A stretch of DNA of 64,000 nucleotides from Allolobophora icterica. Lineage: Eukaryota; Annelida; Clitellata; Crassiclitellata; Lumbricidae. The stretch lies in NCBI GenBank assembly GCA_963556255.1, contig OY744604.1, positions 71,405,390 through 71,469,389 on the forward strand. Direction: 5' to 3'. The stretch's first letter is position 1. Each line of letters starts with the position of its first letter. The position numbers and the translations under genes were made by a program. This document shows positions 11,199 through 23,456 of the stretch, piece by piece. Under the pieces are notes generated by a model that saw only the letters and a program-made list of their open reading frames with translations, was not told the origin of the DNA and did not search any database.

Positions 11199-11592
<394 letters not shown>

Positions 11593-11814
11593 CTAATTAA
11601 ATATAATGTTAATCAGTAAACCTTACGGACGTATTACATGCACCTGTTAAGCTATGTCTCGAGTGCTTTCTACGGTTTTATCCAAGGCCCATATAGGGGC
11701 CCACTGCCATCTTCAATGTAATTTATAAAGTTAATAAGTCAATAGTCTTCGGAGTTCTCAATTTTACTCGGACGGTTTGTAATGTAACATGACAAGCAGC
11801 AGTACATCTATAGG

Positions 11815-12152
11815 TAAGAGGTGGCGAACCTTTCTAAGGGTGCGTGCCAGAAGTCGCGTTAAATCATTTTAAAAGCTACCCTTGCGTGCCCCTCGGAATT
11901 TTGCGCAGTATAATATTATTATTTTTTCCCATTTGCGTTTGACTTGACAAAGCTTAAAAACTGAAATAAGACACTATTTCAAAGACGCTTTTAGAAAGGT
12001 GCTAGAATAAAATCCATCATAAAAGAATATGTGGATTCCTAGAGTCATTGTGTATTTAGAAGTTTGAAATGTTGGGACGCTCTGAATTTCTTAATTACCC
12101 GTGCCCAAATTATTTTCACAGCGGCAGGCGTGCCATGGGTTCGCCACCTCTG
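11815..12152. mobile_element. Old hAT-like element with GGTGGCGAACC ends (copy A)
   Basis: The left end aagaggtggcgaacctt and right end ggttcgccacctctg are inverted repeats and match the fresh element at 13716-14073. No clear 8-bp duplication remains. Copy B has it at about 40756-41102. Fragments of the same family lie at 18660-18893 and 50045-50255. Confidence 0.7.
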
Positions 12153-12177
12153 ATCTTAGACTAGGTGTTCTGCTATC

Positions 12178-12405
12178 CCGATTCCTCCTCCTCTGTCTAC
12201 CCCCTCGCCGTCCAAACCCTAAACACCACCGTCTTACTGTCTTCCTGACTGACTCCTTTGGATCTTGACCTGGAACCGATTCGACCCCCCCCGCCTATCG
12301 AGTTTAATTTGTCTAAGCGCCTGTGAATAAGCTGGTTCCCGCGACTTCGCTTTTTTGGGCGCTGTAGAAATCCGGAGATTACGATTACGATTACGAATAT
12401 GAGGA
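12178..12405 (+). mobile_element. Non-LTR retroelement 3' end with GATTAC tail
   Basis: The motif 'gcctgtgaataagctggt', then 'gggcgctgtagaaatc', then three GATTAC-like units. The same family occurs at 52600-52772 (plus), 53585-53760 (minus) and 59505-59690 (minus). Copy B has intact host sequence at this point (cgtccagtggtgtatgagg), so the insertion is specific to copy A. Confidence 0.65.
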
Positions 12406-12479
12406 TATGTCATCACGCGACCAACTGCGCTGAAAGACCGTTCGCTATTATTCTGGGATGGTGGTAGGCCCTATTGAAG

Positions 12480-13505
12480 TGAAACGAGGCGTCGCTTACA
12501 TGGTGTTCATGCGTCGTTTTTCAATTGTTAGTTATACGGTACGCTTTTGAATATGATCTATGTTGTTTCAGTCAGATTGAAAATTTATAGAAAAACATGT
12601 ATCGACGTGTCCTGTAGTCGATTCGTACTCGTGATTGCATGATCGTTAAGCAAATACGACAACACAGTTGGGAAAACACAAAACTCTATTATCATCACAA
12701 TACCCTGTAACTATAGTTATTGTCATTATATTAATATCCTACAATCATAGCAGTGTTTAATCTAGACGTCGTTGGGGGGGAATGTCCCCCCAGGATTGAT
12801 GTCTCCCCCTAAAGGCCAGCAATATTACAATGTAGAGACCTTTCGGGGAGGAAAAATACCCCCACGATACATGTGGATACATGGTTCCCCCAGAGAGATG
12901 AATTCCTAAAAAAGGTCATCAACCTTTTTGAGAGAGTAATTGCTGTAAAAAATCGGACGAAGGACTAAAAAAAGGTCATCAACTTTTTTTGAAGATGAAA
13001 TTAGGAAAAGTCCGAAACTTTTTCAAGATGGCTGAAAAAGTCTTGTGTCAATTCTTTGCTCCCCCCAGAAACCTTGTTTCTCCTCCCAGAAGAGGGGGAC
13101 TAGATTAAACACTGAATCATAGTCGTTGTCATAGGCACTGTTGGACTCATTGTAATGCATATCAATACATTTGTCGTCGGATTTGTACGTGGTGACTGTG
13201 GTTTACTATTGCACCATGGCAACATGGATTTTAAGGTTGATTATATTTATGAATTAAAGGAAGTTATTTCGTATTAGACCAAACGCAGAGCAGTCGATTT
13301 TGGCAAAATTCTGAACTATGATTTTCGACAGTCACATAAATTTAGTTCAAAACAGAATTGCCTTGTAATATTTTTTTTATCTCTAGCACAAACTTTAGCA
13401 CACTGATAAAAGACCTTCACGAACTTGATCACATGAAGTTTACATGTTCTTAACTGATCATGAAAATGCGATTTTGCTGTAACTGATTTTCGGTCAAAGG
13501 CTACC
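12480..13505. repeat. Old duplicated non-coding module (copy in A, first position)
   Basis: Sequence with 'tgatctatgttgtttc', 'gtatcaacgtgtcctg'-like and 'gtcgattttggcaaaattc' words. Diverged copies are at 19150-19585, 42045-44350 (interrupted by transposons), 50375-52180 and a fragment at 38590-38770. This is an older duplication nested in the large one. No frame is conserved. Confidence 0.6.
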
Positions 13506-13529
13506 ATTTAATTCACGCCAAAGTAAATT

Positions 13530-13645
13530 GTCATAATGTTTCTATCTGTATGTGCCAAATTGTGGGGGGGGGATCTCGCTGGTGAAATAAACGACCGAAC
13601 GAACGAACGAATAAATGAATGAATGAATGAATGAATGAATGTCAC
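13530..13645 (+). mobile_element. Retroelement tail with GAAT repeats
   Basis: A short 3'-end-like sequence ending in CGAA and TGAA repeats. Copy B has it at 44350-44448 with fewer units. Confidence 0.4.
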
Positions 13646-13715
13646 AATTCGATGTAAGCGATTTGTGTCTCTGTATGTCTTATATGGAGTTCATTTATTC
13701 ATAGTATGTATATAT

Positions 13716-14073
13716 CAGGGGTGGCGAACCTTTTTAAAGGTGCGTGCCAAAATGCTGCTAAATCATTTTACAAAATACCGTCGCGTGCCCCTCGGAATTT
13801 AGCACAGTAGGGCCCTATATAATTATTTTTCTCATATAGGCTAATCCTAGGTTTTAGTTAACAAAACGTAACAAAAAATGAATTAAAGACGTTATTTCAA
13901 AGATCGTTTTTGAATGGTGTTAAAAGAGAGACCTTAAAAAAGAAAATGTGGATTCCGCCATGGACTGTGTATTTCTAGGTTTGAAATTTTGGGGGACACT
14001 CTGAATTCCGCGTGCCCAAAAAATTTCAATGCGTGCCACTTTGGGCACGCGTGCCATAGGTTCGCCACCCCTG
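13716..14073. mobile_element. hAT-like element, copy A only (CAGGGGTGGCGAACCT ends)
   Basis: Perfect 16-bp terminal inverted repeats CAGGGGTGGCGAACCT and perfect 8-bp duplications GTATATAT at 13708-13715 and 14074-14081. It is 358 bp long with no transposase, so non-autonomous. The ends resemble the widespread CAGGGGT hAT ends. Copy B has other insertions at the corresponding place (44512-44930). Confidence 0.92.
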
Positions 14074-14097
14074 GTATATATGTATGTATGCGTTTAT

Positions 14098-14131
14098 ACA
14101 TGCATGCATGCATGCATGCATGCATGCATGA
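14098..14131. repeat. CATG tetranucleotide repeat
   Basis: GCAT units, also present at about 44945-44965. Confidence 0.9.
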
Positions 14132-14629
14132 ATATTAGAATATATACACGTTAGGTGAGGTATGCATGCTATTTTCAGCTCAAAGATTTCTTAACAGCCA
14201 GGTCGAATTATCATGCCAATTCACGTGTAAACTCCATAGCCGAAATTATATCTTGATACCTGAGCGTTCAGGACTTGCGCAAGGCGACCGAAATTAGGAG
14301 CCAGAGGTCTTCCTCGTTTGGGCCAAAATTTTGATGTCACGGTATTTGTTCTTCGTGTTTTCGATGTTCCTCTTATAGGAATTAATTATTATGTTAAATT
14401 ATTGTGTCATTTTGCGTGTTCGTTTGCAAAATTGACTGAAATTTGGTTAATTTCCAGTATTGAAGATTACTTCGGTTATTCGAGGAGAGGTTCTCATTAT
14501 GTTGTTCAATTTCCATACACAAAGGAATTCTCTCAATTTGGGAAAGAGCACGGATTCCAATTTGCAAAACTGGTCGTAACGTCGCTTCATTAAGCAGATG
14601 AATGGAGAAACCTACTCCATGCTCAGGCC

Positions 14630-14813
14630 CAGTGGCGGTGCCAGACAATTTTTGTAACCAGAGCAAAGCCGGGGCAGTCATACAAGTAAAAGAGGGAATT
14701 TTAGACCGAACAAATTCTGGGCAGGGCAAAGAATCTGGCGGGGCAACGACCAGGGCAGAGGCTTTTTTACCAGGGCGTTTGCCCTTGCTCGCCCTGGTGT
14801 AGCGCCGCCTCTG
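14630..14813. mobile_element. hAT-like MITE, copy A only (CAGTGGCGGTGCCAG end)
   Basis: Ends CAGTGGCGGTGCCAG and the inverted CAGAGGCGGCGCTACACCAG; flanks CTCAGGCC and CTCAGACC (7 of 8 match). It is 184 bp with 'cagggca' words repeated inside. Copy B has no insertion between 'gaatggagaaaccc' and 'cttttagagtttgctgg'. Confidence 0.8.
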
Positions 14814-15066
14814 CTCAGACCTACTTTTAGAGTTTGCTGGGTGTTGTGTGGCCTCCAATACAGCGATCAACTTAGCATCATAAATGCACATGCATTAAAT
14901 AAATACCAATGGGTCTCTTTTGTTTTAGTTGTGGAGATGATTAAATAATTCCAATTTCAACACCACCTGATAGTATAAAATTAACGGCTAATCAATGATG
15001 CAGTGTTCAGTTATGGGCAGGCAACAGTCATTGTAGCATTGGACAACGGTCTAGGGGATGGTTGAT

Positions 15067-15254
15067 CAGGCCCGCATTAAGGGGGGTGTTAAGGGTGCTG
15101 CAGCACCCGTTCCCGCAGTTTTGAGAGGCCCGCATTTTCGGAAGTACATTAAAAACTTTTATTATACTTGTAATTGGGCCCGTGCTGATGGCTATATAGG
15201 CCCCTACTAGGTAATCACAGCACCCGGGTCCGCACTAGCCTTAATGCGGTCATG
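15067..15254. mobile_element. hAT-like MITE shared by both copies (copy A)
   Basis: Left end CAGGCCCGCATTAAGG and right end ccttaatgcggtcatg (degenerate inverted repeat), with perfect duplications TGGTTGAT at 15059-15066 and 15255-15262. It is also in copy B at 45704-45885, so it predates the large duplication. Confidence 0.85.
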
Positions 15255-15289
15255 TGGTTGATCCTCATTTATTTAAACCGCTAAAACAC

Positions 15290-16560
15290 AACAGCTGCTG
15301 AGTTGATATTAGTCATTGACTTGTTCTGTGTGCAAATATGAGAATAATAGAGACAATGAAGTGGGCTCCAAGGCAACGGTTACTAGGGACTCTGCAACAC
15401 CTTCAAACATCGCCAGTCGGTAGAACACAGACTATAGTAGAGGGCTTTGTAGAATGATTGGCTAACAGAAGTTTAGCAATTTCTCTATGATACGGGAGGG
15501 GGGATAGATGAATGGTAACACTCGTGGCCAGGAGCACATTAGATCACGGTTCGATACCCGTAACCCATCTCTAGAGCGGACGCCTTTGCGTGGTTGTCAA
15601 AACGTGTATTTAATTAAGATCTTGATTGCAATAATCTTGTTTCAATGTAATTTTACTGTGTATTTGTCCGTTTAAATTAATAAAGATTATTATTATTATT
15701 ATTTATGTTATTATTATTATTATTTTTATTTTTATTCAAACACCCATATTCGGTTCTACTTGGCAGTTGCAGGTACTACCTGGAATAAGGTAAGATATTA
15801 GCAAATATGAGTGAGTGAATAAGTGAGGTATTGTCGTGATAAGTTCTTAAATTACAATATATTTTGGCATATGACAGCATAGACAGGGAAAGGACAAATT
15901 ACATAAATAGACTTGTCCTGAACCAATAGGCCAGTCTCTGATAGAGTTTTAAATATTAATTGTTACTTCAAATTCATAAACATACCATGTATAGTCTATT
16001 AGCACGGGACACATTAATTAAAATATTAATATTCCTTATCTTGCTAAGTAGATATAATATTATGACTTGCTTGTAAGTGTGGTTCCGAAGAGTACATCCC
16101 TTCTGTGCTCAGTGCATGGAGAACTTCGTCTCCTGCCTTTGCTCCTCTTCTTCTTCGCTACGAAGTCAAATAACTCAGAATATGGCGTCAACTGTCAACT
16201 TCCAATGACAATCTAGGTATCTGCGGGAGCTCACCAGTGCAGTGTTTCCTAGTTATCTGAAATCAAATTGATCAACTTTTGCTCTAATTGACTTTTACAT
16301 TATTTAGGCTGGCGCTTGCAGCACCGTTTTCAGATTCCTCCATGAGGAATTTTTATGCTACGTCTAGAATCAGGTGGGTGAAGGATGAGCTCTGTGGCCT
16401 GCAGGGAGCGCAGCTGTCGCTTTCCGGCAAATCAATGTGAAGTTTTATGCTTGAACTGCTGCGATATGAACGGCCATGCAACTATTTAGTTCTCCATAGC
16501 TACCCTGAAGCTGCGTCAGGAATCGTCTTAGTTTAAATCGATATTTTCTGTATATTATAA
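15290..16560. other. Tract nearly identical between the copies
   Basis: Compared by eye with about 45920-47190, only a handful of substitutions and essentially no indels appear in about 1.25 kb, far fewer than in other aligned parts. Apart from the SINE, no exon is recognised. Confidence 0.7.
15500..15720 (+). mobile_element. tRNA-derived SINE with ATT tail (copy A)
   Basis: A tRNA-like head with 'gatgaatggtaacac' (box A-like) and GGTTCGATACC (box B, 15548-15558), then a body ending 'aataaagatt' and an ATT repeat. Copy B holds the same element at about 46131-46350. It differs from the SINE with LINE tail at 23241-23456. Confidence 0.65.
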
Positions 16561-17640
16561 GAGAAACAACGAGCATCGGTCTAATTTTACATAAAGCACG
16601 CACTTTATCATTACAATAACCCTGCCATCATACCAGAAGGGGCCCGTAGGCTAATAGACCAATATATCTATATGGGACCAATGTAGGGCCATATGGGCTC
16701 CAACAGTTGTTCATTGGCATGCCGGTAGTGAGAGTAGGCATGAATGACCGTTAAAATGCAAAAACTGCTTATCTATCAGAACATATTGCATTTTGCTGTA
16801 CTATAGTTTATTGCATATGTCAACACATAATTATATAGTGCTTTAAAAACAGCAACGCTTTGAGTGGCGTTTCCGGCATGAGAGCTTCGGCAAAGCAGGT
16901 AAGCGAATTAACAGTCCTGCTCATACATCCACATCAACTTGAATTGTACAATTCGAAATCAGGTGGATAAAATGCTAATTAGTAAGCTAATTTCAATGCA
17001 GGGCCCAGCAATACAGAAAGCCCGGCTCTCGTCAACCTATCAGACCACTCGTAGGACTAGTCTATCTGAAACAGGTAATGGGTAGGCCAAAGGTCTTACA
17101 GACTGATGGAGAACCGGAACCATTGTGACAGATGGCAGTCTTACAGTATTATTCGAATTCAGGTGGAGAAATAAACTGCGAGTTCGTATTGGTTCAAAAA
17201 TTCGTTGCAAATGCGTTGTACGTGTAGCATGTTCAGAAGCGGTTTGTACGATTGATCTGACGCTTCTGAACAAAATGTTGACTTAGGATAACGATGATCG
17301 GAGACACATAGATGGGCATCCAGATATTAGCAAACCTCATTATACATGCTCAACAATGAAACACTGTATTCAGTAACAAACTGCCATGGTTCAAAAGTAA
17401 TTAACAAACATCATTATACATGTAGATGTTCAACATTAAAACAATGTATTCACTGACAACTGACGCAAAAGTAATTGTCGTCAAATTCACATACTGAACA
17501 TACAGACACTAACAAAGCCGCTCAGGATTACCTACCAGCGGTCTCAGTTTACATTAGCAACATTTTTACGCGGGTTACATTGGCGTTGTTTTAGAACTAT
17601 AAATCTAATAACAGTGGCGTTTCTGGTGAGTGCTGGGTGC
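16561..17640. other. Non-coding stretch, no gene seen
   Basis: Contains 'attcgaaatcaggtgg'-like words that recur at 16970 and 17155. Copy B loses similarity after about 17020 and has a transposon at 47595. The minus-strand frame at 17040-17273 has no family features. Confidence 0.45.
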
Positions 17641-17993
17641 GGGCCGCACCGGTTCTAGGACAAAAATAATGGTAGCGGACAAAATGGTACGGACAAAATG
17701 GTATGGACCATGATAGTTCGAGAATTCGTGACTTTCGGTTTTAAAATTCGTAAAAATTCGCGAATTTTTAGTCTATTTTAAAATTCGTAAAACTTCGTAA
17801 AAATTCGTTGGTGCATTGTTGGGCCTGTCTTACATTGACAGTGGCGTTTTGCAAAAACAGCGTAAGCAACAACAAGAAATGTCATGATGTAATGATTTGT
17901 TGTGTTAAGTTTCTGCTTAGAATTTAATGTAAAATTCAATATAAAAGTTTATTATGTAACGAGTTAATTTAGTTAAAATCTAATTTCTTTAAG

Positions 17994-18160
17994 ATGAAAG
18001 AACATGGACCGGAGTGGAAGTATGTAGTAATTTTGGAGGAGAAGGAAATGGTCCAAAAAAACAGAGTTATTTTTGTGACAAGGAATTTGTTGGTTGTTCT
18101 GCCCGAATTCGGGAGCATTTGTATGGCAAAAATACAGAAACCAGAGTCGAGTGGGAACAG
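17994..18160 (+). pseudogene. Degenerate BED zinc finger of a hAT transposase
   Basis: One plus frame reads GPEWKYV and a shifted frame reads GGEGNGPKKQSYFCDKEFVG then SARIREHLYGK. Together these follow the N-terminal BED finger of hAT transposases (WKYV, aromatic-C-x-K-x-F, R-I-x-x-HL), with one zinc cysteine replaced and a frameshift. It supports the hAT assignment of the surrounding element. Confidence 0.6.
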
Positions 18161-18257
18161 TGGTATATGTTCCTGACTCAGAATCAGAGGACGATTAAGT
18201 AGAAGACACAGCTCGGTGAACGTTGCCAACCCTTTTTAACCATGGTTGCAGGCTGTG

Positions 18258-18401
18258 TTAGTCACAGTGGCTGACTGGTCACACTGGAGCTGGGGCACTG
18301 GTGGTTTTTCATTCTGCTAACTGACACTCACAGTCACACACCCAACTATGATAGCAGTCGAAGTTCAAGACTCCAAGTAGAACAGTAACTGAATATCAGT
18401 A
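18258..18401. repeat. 144-bp source segment inside a hAT-like element
   Basis: A 144-bp stretch starting ttagtcacagtggctgactg recurs at 19003-19146 with about five differences. Confidence 0.85.
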
Positions 18402-19002
18402 CTATTGTGTTGCTAGTCAGCTATCTTTTACGGTTCATTGATTGATTGCCTGTGACATTGACATTTATACTTGCTTAAAAAGTTGAAAAGTAAACAAATA
18501 ATAAAATTCGTTGCCACGGCAAAACTTCTATTATTTTATTATTTCACGAATTTTAACGAATTTTCAAACTGAAGTTTTAAAATTCGTTAAAATTCGTGAA
18601 TTTTTAAAATTCGTAAAATTCGTAAAATGCGAATTCTCGAACTATGGTATGGACAAATGTTTACTTGACAGAGCCTAACAAAAAACTGAAAAAAGACACT
18701 ATTTCAAATATGCGTTTAGAAAATTGTTAGAATAAAATCCACAATAAAAGAAAATGTGGATTCCTAGAGTGATTGTGTATTTTGAAGTTTTAAATTTTGG
18801 GGACGCTCTGAATGTCTGTATTCCGCGTGCCCAACATATTTTCCCGTGTGCCACTTTGGGCACGCGTGCCATTGGATCGCCAACTCTGATATTCCAGGTG
18901 TTCTGCGTCCAGTGTTGTATAAGGATCCCTTATCACGCGACCAACTATGCTGTTCGCTATTATTCTGGGATGGTTGTAGGCCATATTGAAATGACAACGA
19001 TG

Positions 19003-19146
19003 TTAGTCACAGTGGCTGACTGGTCACACTGGACCTGGGGCACTGGTGGTTTTTCATTCTGCTGAGTGACACTCACAGTCACACACCCAACTATGATAGA
19101 AGTCGAAGTTCAAGACTCCTAGTAGAACAGTAACTGAATATCAGTA
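19003..19146. repeat. 144-bp copy inserted with 8-bp duplication, copy A only
   Basis: This is the same length and orientation as 18258-18401, flanked by CAACGATG at 18995-19002 and 19147-19154. Copy B (near 50370) shows one uninterrupted CAACGATG. The segment has no inverted ends of its own. Confidence 0.85.
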
Positions 19147-19585
19147 CAACGATGCGTCGCTTACAAGTTGTTTATGAGTCGTATTGCAATTGTTAGTTAA
19201 ATTCTATTTGAATATGATCTATGTTGTTTTCTGTCGGATTGAAAATGTATAGAAAATCATGTATCAACGTGTACTGTAGTCGATTCGTCTACATGACTAC
19301 AGAAGCGTTAATCAAACAAGACGAACAAACGGTGGGAAGTCACTAAGCTCTGCTGTCATCAAATACGCTATAGTTATAGTTTTGGTCACACATATACCTA
19401 TAGTTATTGTCATAGGCGTTACTAGACTGATAGTAAGTCAAATCAATGCAGTTGTTGTCGAGTTGTTACATGGTGACGGTGATTGACTGTGGCGCCATGG
19501 CTACATGGATTTTGAAGGTGATTATATTTATACATTAAAAAGGAAGGGTATTAGACCAAATGCATAGTAGGGCCTATATAATTAT

Positions 19586-20361
19586 CATAGTTGTTAAAAC
19601 CGTGTTTTTGGTTTTTTATTTTTTCCAAAAATCTCGTTTTTTGGTTTTTTATTTTCTAATCGTATTTTCCGTCTTTTATTTAATATGTAACTTTATTTAT
19701 TTATTTATTTAGTGTCTGTTAATTTTTTTCATTTTCTGTTTAATTTTTTTGTCTGATGTCCCTTACGTCGTCTCGATACTTACAAGGATTCAGTAATTTA
19801 CGTCACTCTTTGAGAAATAAATACTTTATGAAAATTAATAGCACAGTACAAGAAATAAAATTAAATAAAGTTATTTCTAAGTTATCTAAAATGCCAAAAG
19901 AAAAGGGTGCGGAATGGATTCACGTTACTTTGATAAACGAGACAGACAAAAACTCAGCATTGGCTAAATTGAAATACATTTACTGTGAGAAAGTTTACAC
20001 AATACAATCTATGCCTACAAAGTTTTAGTTCTAATTGTGTTAGTTTAGTCAGCATGGACTTTTGTGGACTTATGTTTAAAATTTAAATGTGGAAAGATTT
20101 CAATATTTTTAATTTCTCATTTTTTTTATTAAATCACAGTTATGAAAAATAAAATAATTGTTGTAGATTGATGTTACTTAGTGTTTACTAATAAAGTTGT
20201 GTTATTTGCTGATTAAATTCTGTAAACAAGGTTTTTAATTTTAAATTGCACATGGCCTACAAGATGCGAGAAAGTCACATTATTTTCTTCTTTGGTTTTT
20301 TTCCCGGTTTTTCCGTTTAAATTTTTTTAAGCGACGTTTTTTTCGTTTTTTTTTAGTTTCT
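19586..20361 (+). mobile_element. hAT-like element with BED finger relic (copy A, right end lost)
   Basis: Left end CATAGTTGTTAAAACCG. The right end is cut about 20 bp short, where a TAA repeat and retrotransposon begin. Poly-T-rich ends (tttttcgttttttattt words) enclose a plus-strand remnant of a transposase N-terminus at 19890-20028. Sister copies are at 50828-51631 and 54339-55147. Confidence 0.75.
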
Positions 20362-20387
20362 GCTGCTACTACTTCCACTACTACTGC

Positions 20388-21903
<1,516 letters not shown>

Positions 21904-21904
21904 A

Positions 21905-21961
<57 letters not shown>

Positions 21962-21990
21962 GGATGATAATAATAATAATATTTATTATT
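21904..21990. repeat. TAA microsatellite downstream of the retrotransposon
   Basis: An A run merges into TAA units directly after the 3' UTR. Confidence 0.95.
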
Positions 21991-22474
21991 ATTTATTTGT
22001 TCAGAAACCCAAGAAACTCATAAACAGTCTAATTAAATTGTATATCTTTAGTTAACTGCCCCTAAAGTCTTTGGTTGCCCTCAGTCTTCTGATTGTTCCA
22101 ATCTGAGGTGCCAAAACGGACATGGAGTTTTCAATTTGAAGGGCGACTGATATGCGCTGGAGAAGCAATCTCACGCATTTAGGCCCTATCATAATAAGCT
22201 TCATTGGTTTATACAGCGGCCATAAAAATCGCGTTTTCTCGTAGACTTACGCTATACTTTACACTGTAACCAGGGCAGGCCTGGATTAGCTATGGTTCCA
22301 CTGGGTCCCGGGAACTAGGCCTACCAAACATTTCATTAATAAGGGGCCTACCATTGGCATTAGTATGCTGCCTTAAAATTGCCATTGTCTGCATTGCGAA
22401 ATGTTTCGGTAGATCTCCTAAATGCCACGCCATGTCATGAGATAAATTTCACTTTAGATAAAATTCCCGGCAGT

Positions 22475-22618
22475 ACTTATTTAAGATCTACGATGGGACA
22501 TGATAGACTGACAAATTTAATACTTATGAACATTGAGCGTGAAATTGAGCAACGGCTAGATTTTTTTTATATTATTGACAGTTTTTCTATTATGAAATCA
22601 CATCGTAAACAGTTTTAA
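22475..22618 (+). pseudogene. hAT transposase C-terminal (dimerisation) remnant
   Basis: The plus frame reads STMGHDRLTNLILMNIEREI, then a dozen hydrophobic residues, then IDSFSIMKSHRKQF and a stop. The pattern x-RL-x-x-L-x-L-x-x-IE and the basic end match the C-terminal dimerisation region of hAT transposases. Upstream parts of the protein are missing. Confidence 0.75.
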
Positions 22619-22673
22619 ATTTATAAATATCTGTGCTATAATTTAAATTTCGTCACCACTTATTGATTGAACA

Positions 22674-22892
22674 CATAGGCGGCGATCCCGGGAGGGCGAG
22701 AGGACAAGACCCCCACCCTTAAGAGTGGGGGACACACTATAGAATTGCCCCCCGAAATTTTGAAGAAACACCAAAAAAGGTAAAAAAAATGTTGGGCGCG
22801 TGAGGACAAACAATTTTCACCTCTTTTTACCAGATCGATTCAAAAGTACTGTCCCGTATCCCCCCACCTGCCAAGCAAGGTCGCCGCCAGTG
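22674..22892. mobile_element. hAT-like MITE, innermost level of the nest
   Basis: Left end CATAGGCGGCGATCC, inverted right end CACTGGCGGCGACCTTGC, flanks ATTGAACA and ATTGAAGA (7 of 8). It is 219 bp and G/C-run rich, with no frame. Confidence 0.8.
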
Positions 22893-22971
22893 ATTGAAGA
22901 CATAATATAGGGGCCTAATAAACAATTTTGGAACGAGGCCTACAAAATGTTAATCCGGCCCTGAACCAGGG

Positions 22972-23140
22972 CGTCTATCCCCTCTAAGTCAATGGAGAAA
23001 CTTCCTCTTCCCCTCTCTTCTTCCCCTTCCCCTTCGTTTTCCCCCTCAAAATGGTGGCACACACACTGACAGACCTTCCCCCTTATTTCTTGGATGGAGC
23101 ATTTGCTCCAAGGTTTCTATGGTGACAGTAGACGCCTCTG
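22972..23140. mobile_element. hAT-like MITE (CAGGGGCGTCTA family), outermost level of the nest
   Basis: The right end gtagacgcctctg is followed by ACAGTAAC. Its left tip and left flank (ACTGTAAC, 22263-22270) are separated from the body by the element at 22276-22963. The left end reads cagggcgtctatcccc. The sequence matches 62695-62864 in the opposite orientation, including 'atttcttggatggagcattt'. Confidence 0.8.
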
Positions 23141-23240
23141 ACAGTAACATTTTGTCATTTAGTTGGAAATTCAGTGAATTCCTTTTAGTTGTGTTGAGTC
23201 ATTTTGTTGGGCAATGTTTAACTGTGCTTTGTACTGTGAA

Positions 23241-23456
23241 ATCATGTGGTAAGTTCGGCGCCTTGTGACCGGAGGGTTGCAGGTTCGAATCCCACTCTAG
23301 CCGCTGCGTACGGACCTTGGGCAAGTCCTTCACTCGCAATTGCTCGTGGCGCTTCGGCGTGAAAATTCCAGCACAGTATCAAATGCTGTAGTTGGGAGCG
23401 CCTCTGAGTAGTAGTTGACTTCGAGAGGCGCTATAGAAATATCCGGAATAAATAAA
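23241..23456 (+). mobile_element. tRNA-derived SINE with LINE-like 3' tail
   Basis: Box B GGTTCGAATCC at 23282-23292, a degenerate box A before it, then a body shared with 44701-44930. The 3' end (gggagcgcctctgagtag, gaggcgctatagaaat) matches the CR1/L2-like LINE tails in this window, so that LINE probably mobilised it. Confidence 0.8.

Larger units (their letters stand above)
17708..18645 (+). mobile_element. hAT-like element, copy A only (ATAGTTCGAGAATTCG ends)
   Basis: Inverted ends ATAGTTCGAGAATTCG, flanked by GGTATGGA at 17700-17707 and 18646-18653. Many 'aaaattcgtaaaattcg' words lie near both ends. Inside, the plus strand has remains of a BED zinc finger at about 17994-18160. Copy B lacks it. 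The exact left border is uncertain by up to five bases, because the end reads ccatgATAG. Confidence 0.8.
22276..22963 (+). mobile_element. hAT-like element (CAGGCCTGGATTAGC ends), middle level of a nest
   Basis: Left end CAGGCCTGGATTAGC, inverted right end CAGGGCCGGATTAAC, perfect duplications AACCAGGG at 22268-22275 and 22964-22971. It carries a transposase C-terminal remnant at 22475-22618 and is interrupted by a smaller element at 22674-22892. Its own target is the left tip of the MITE ending at 23140. Confidence 0.9.

Noticed and set aside
14318..14593. Plus-strand frame of 91 codons
   Set aside because: The copy B version (around 45150-45430) is frameshifted and reads differently, so there is no sign of selection on the protein.
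14394..14891. Minus-strand frame of 165 codons
   Set aside because: It runs through the MITE at 14630-14813, and copy B without the MITE has a different frame.
15500..15600. True tRNA gene
   Set aside because: Box B is present, but the acceptor and anticodon stems do not pair convincingly and a SINE body with an ATT tail follows.
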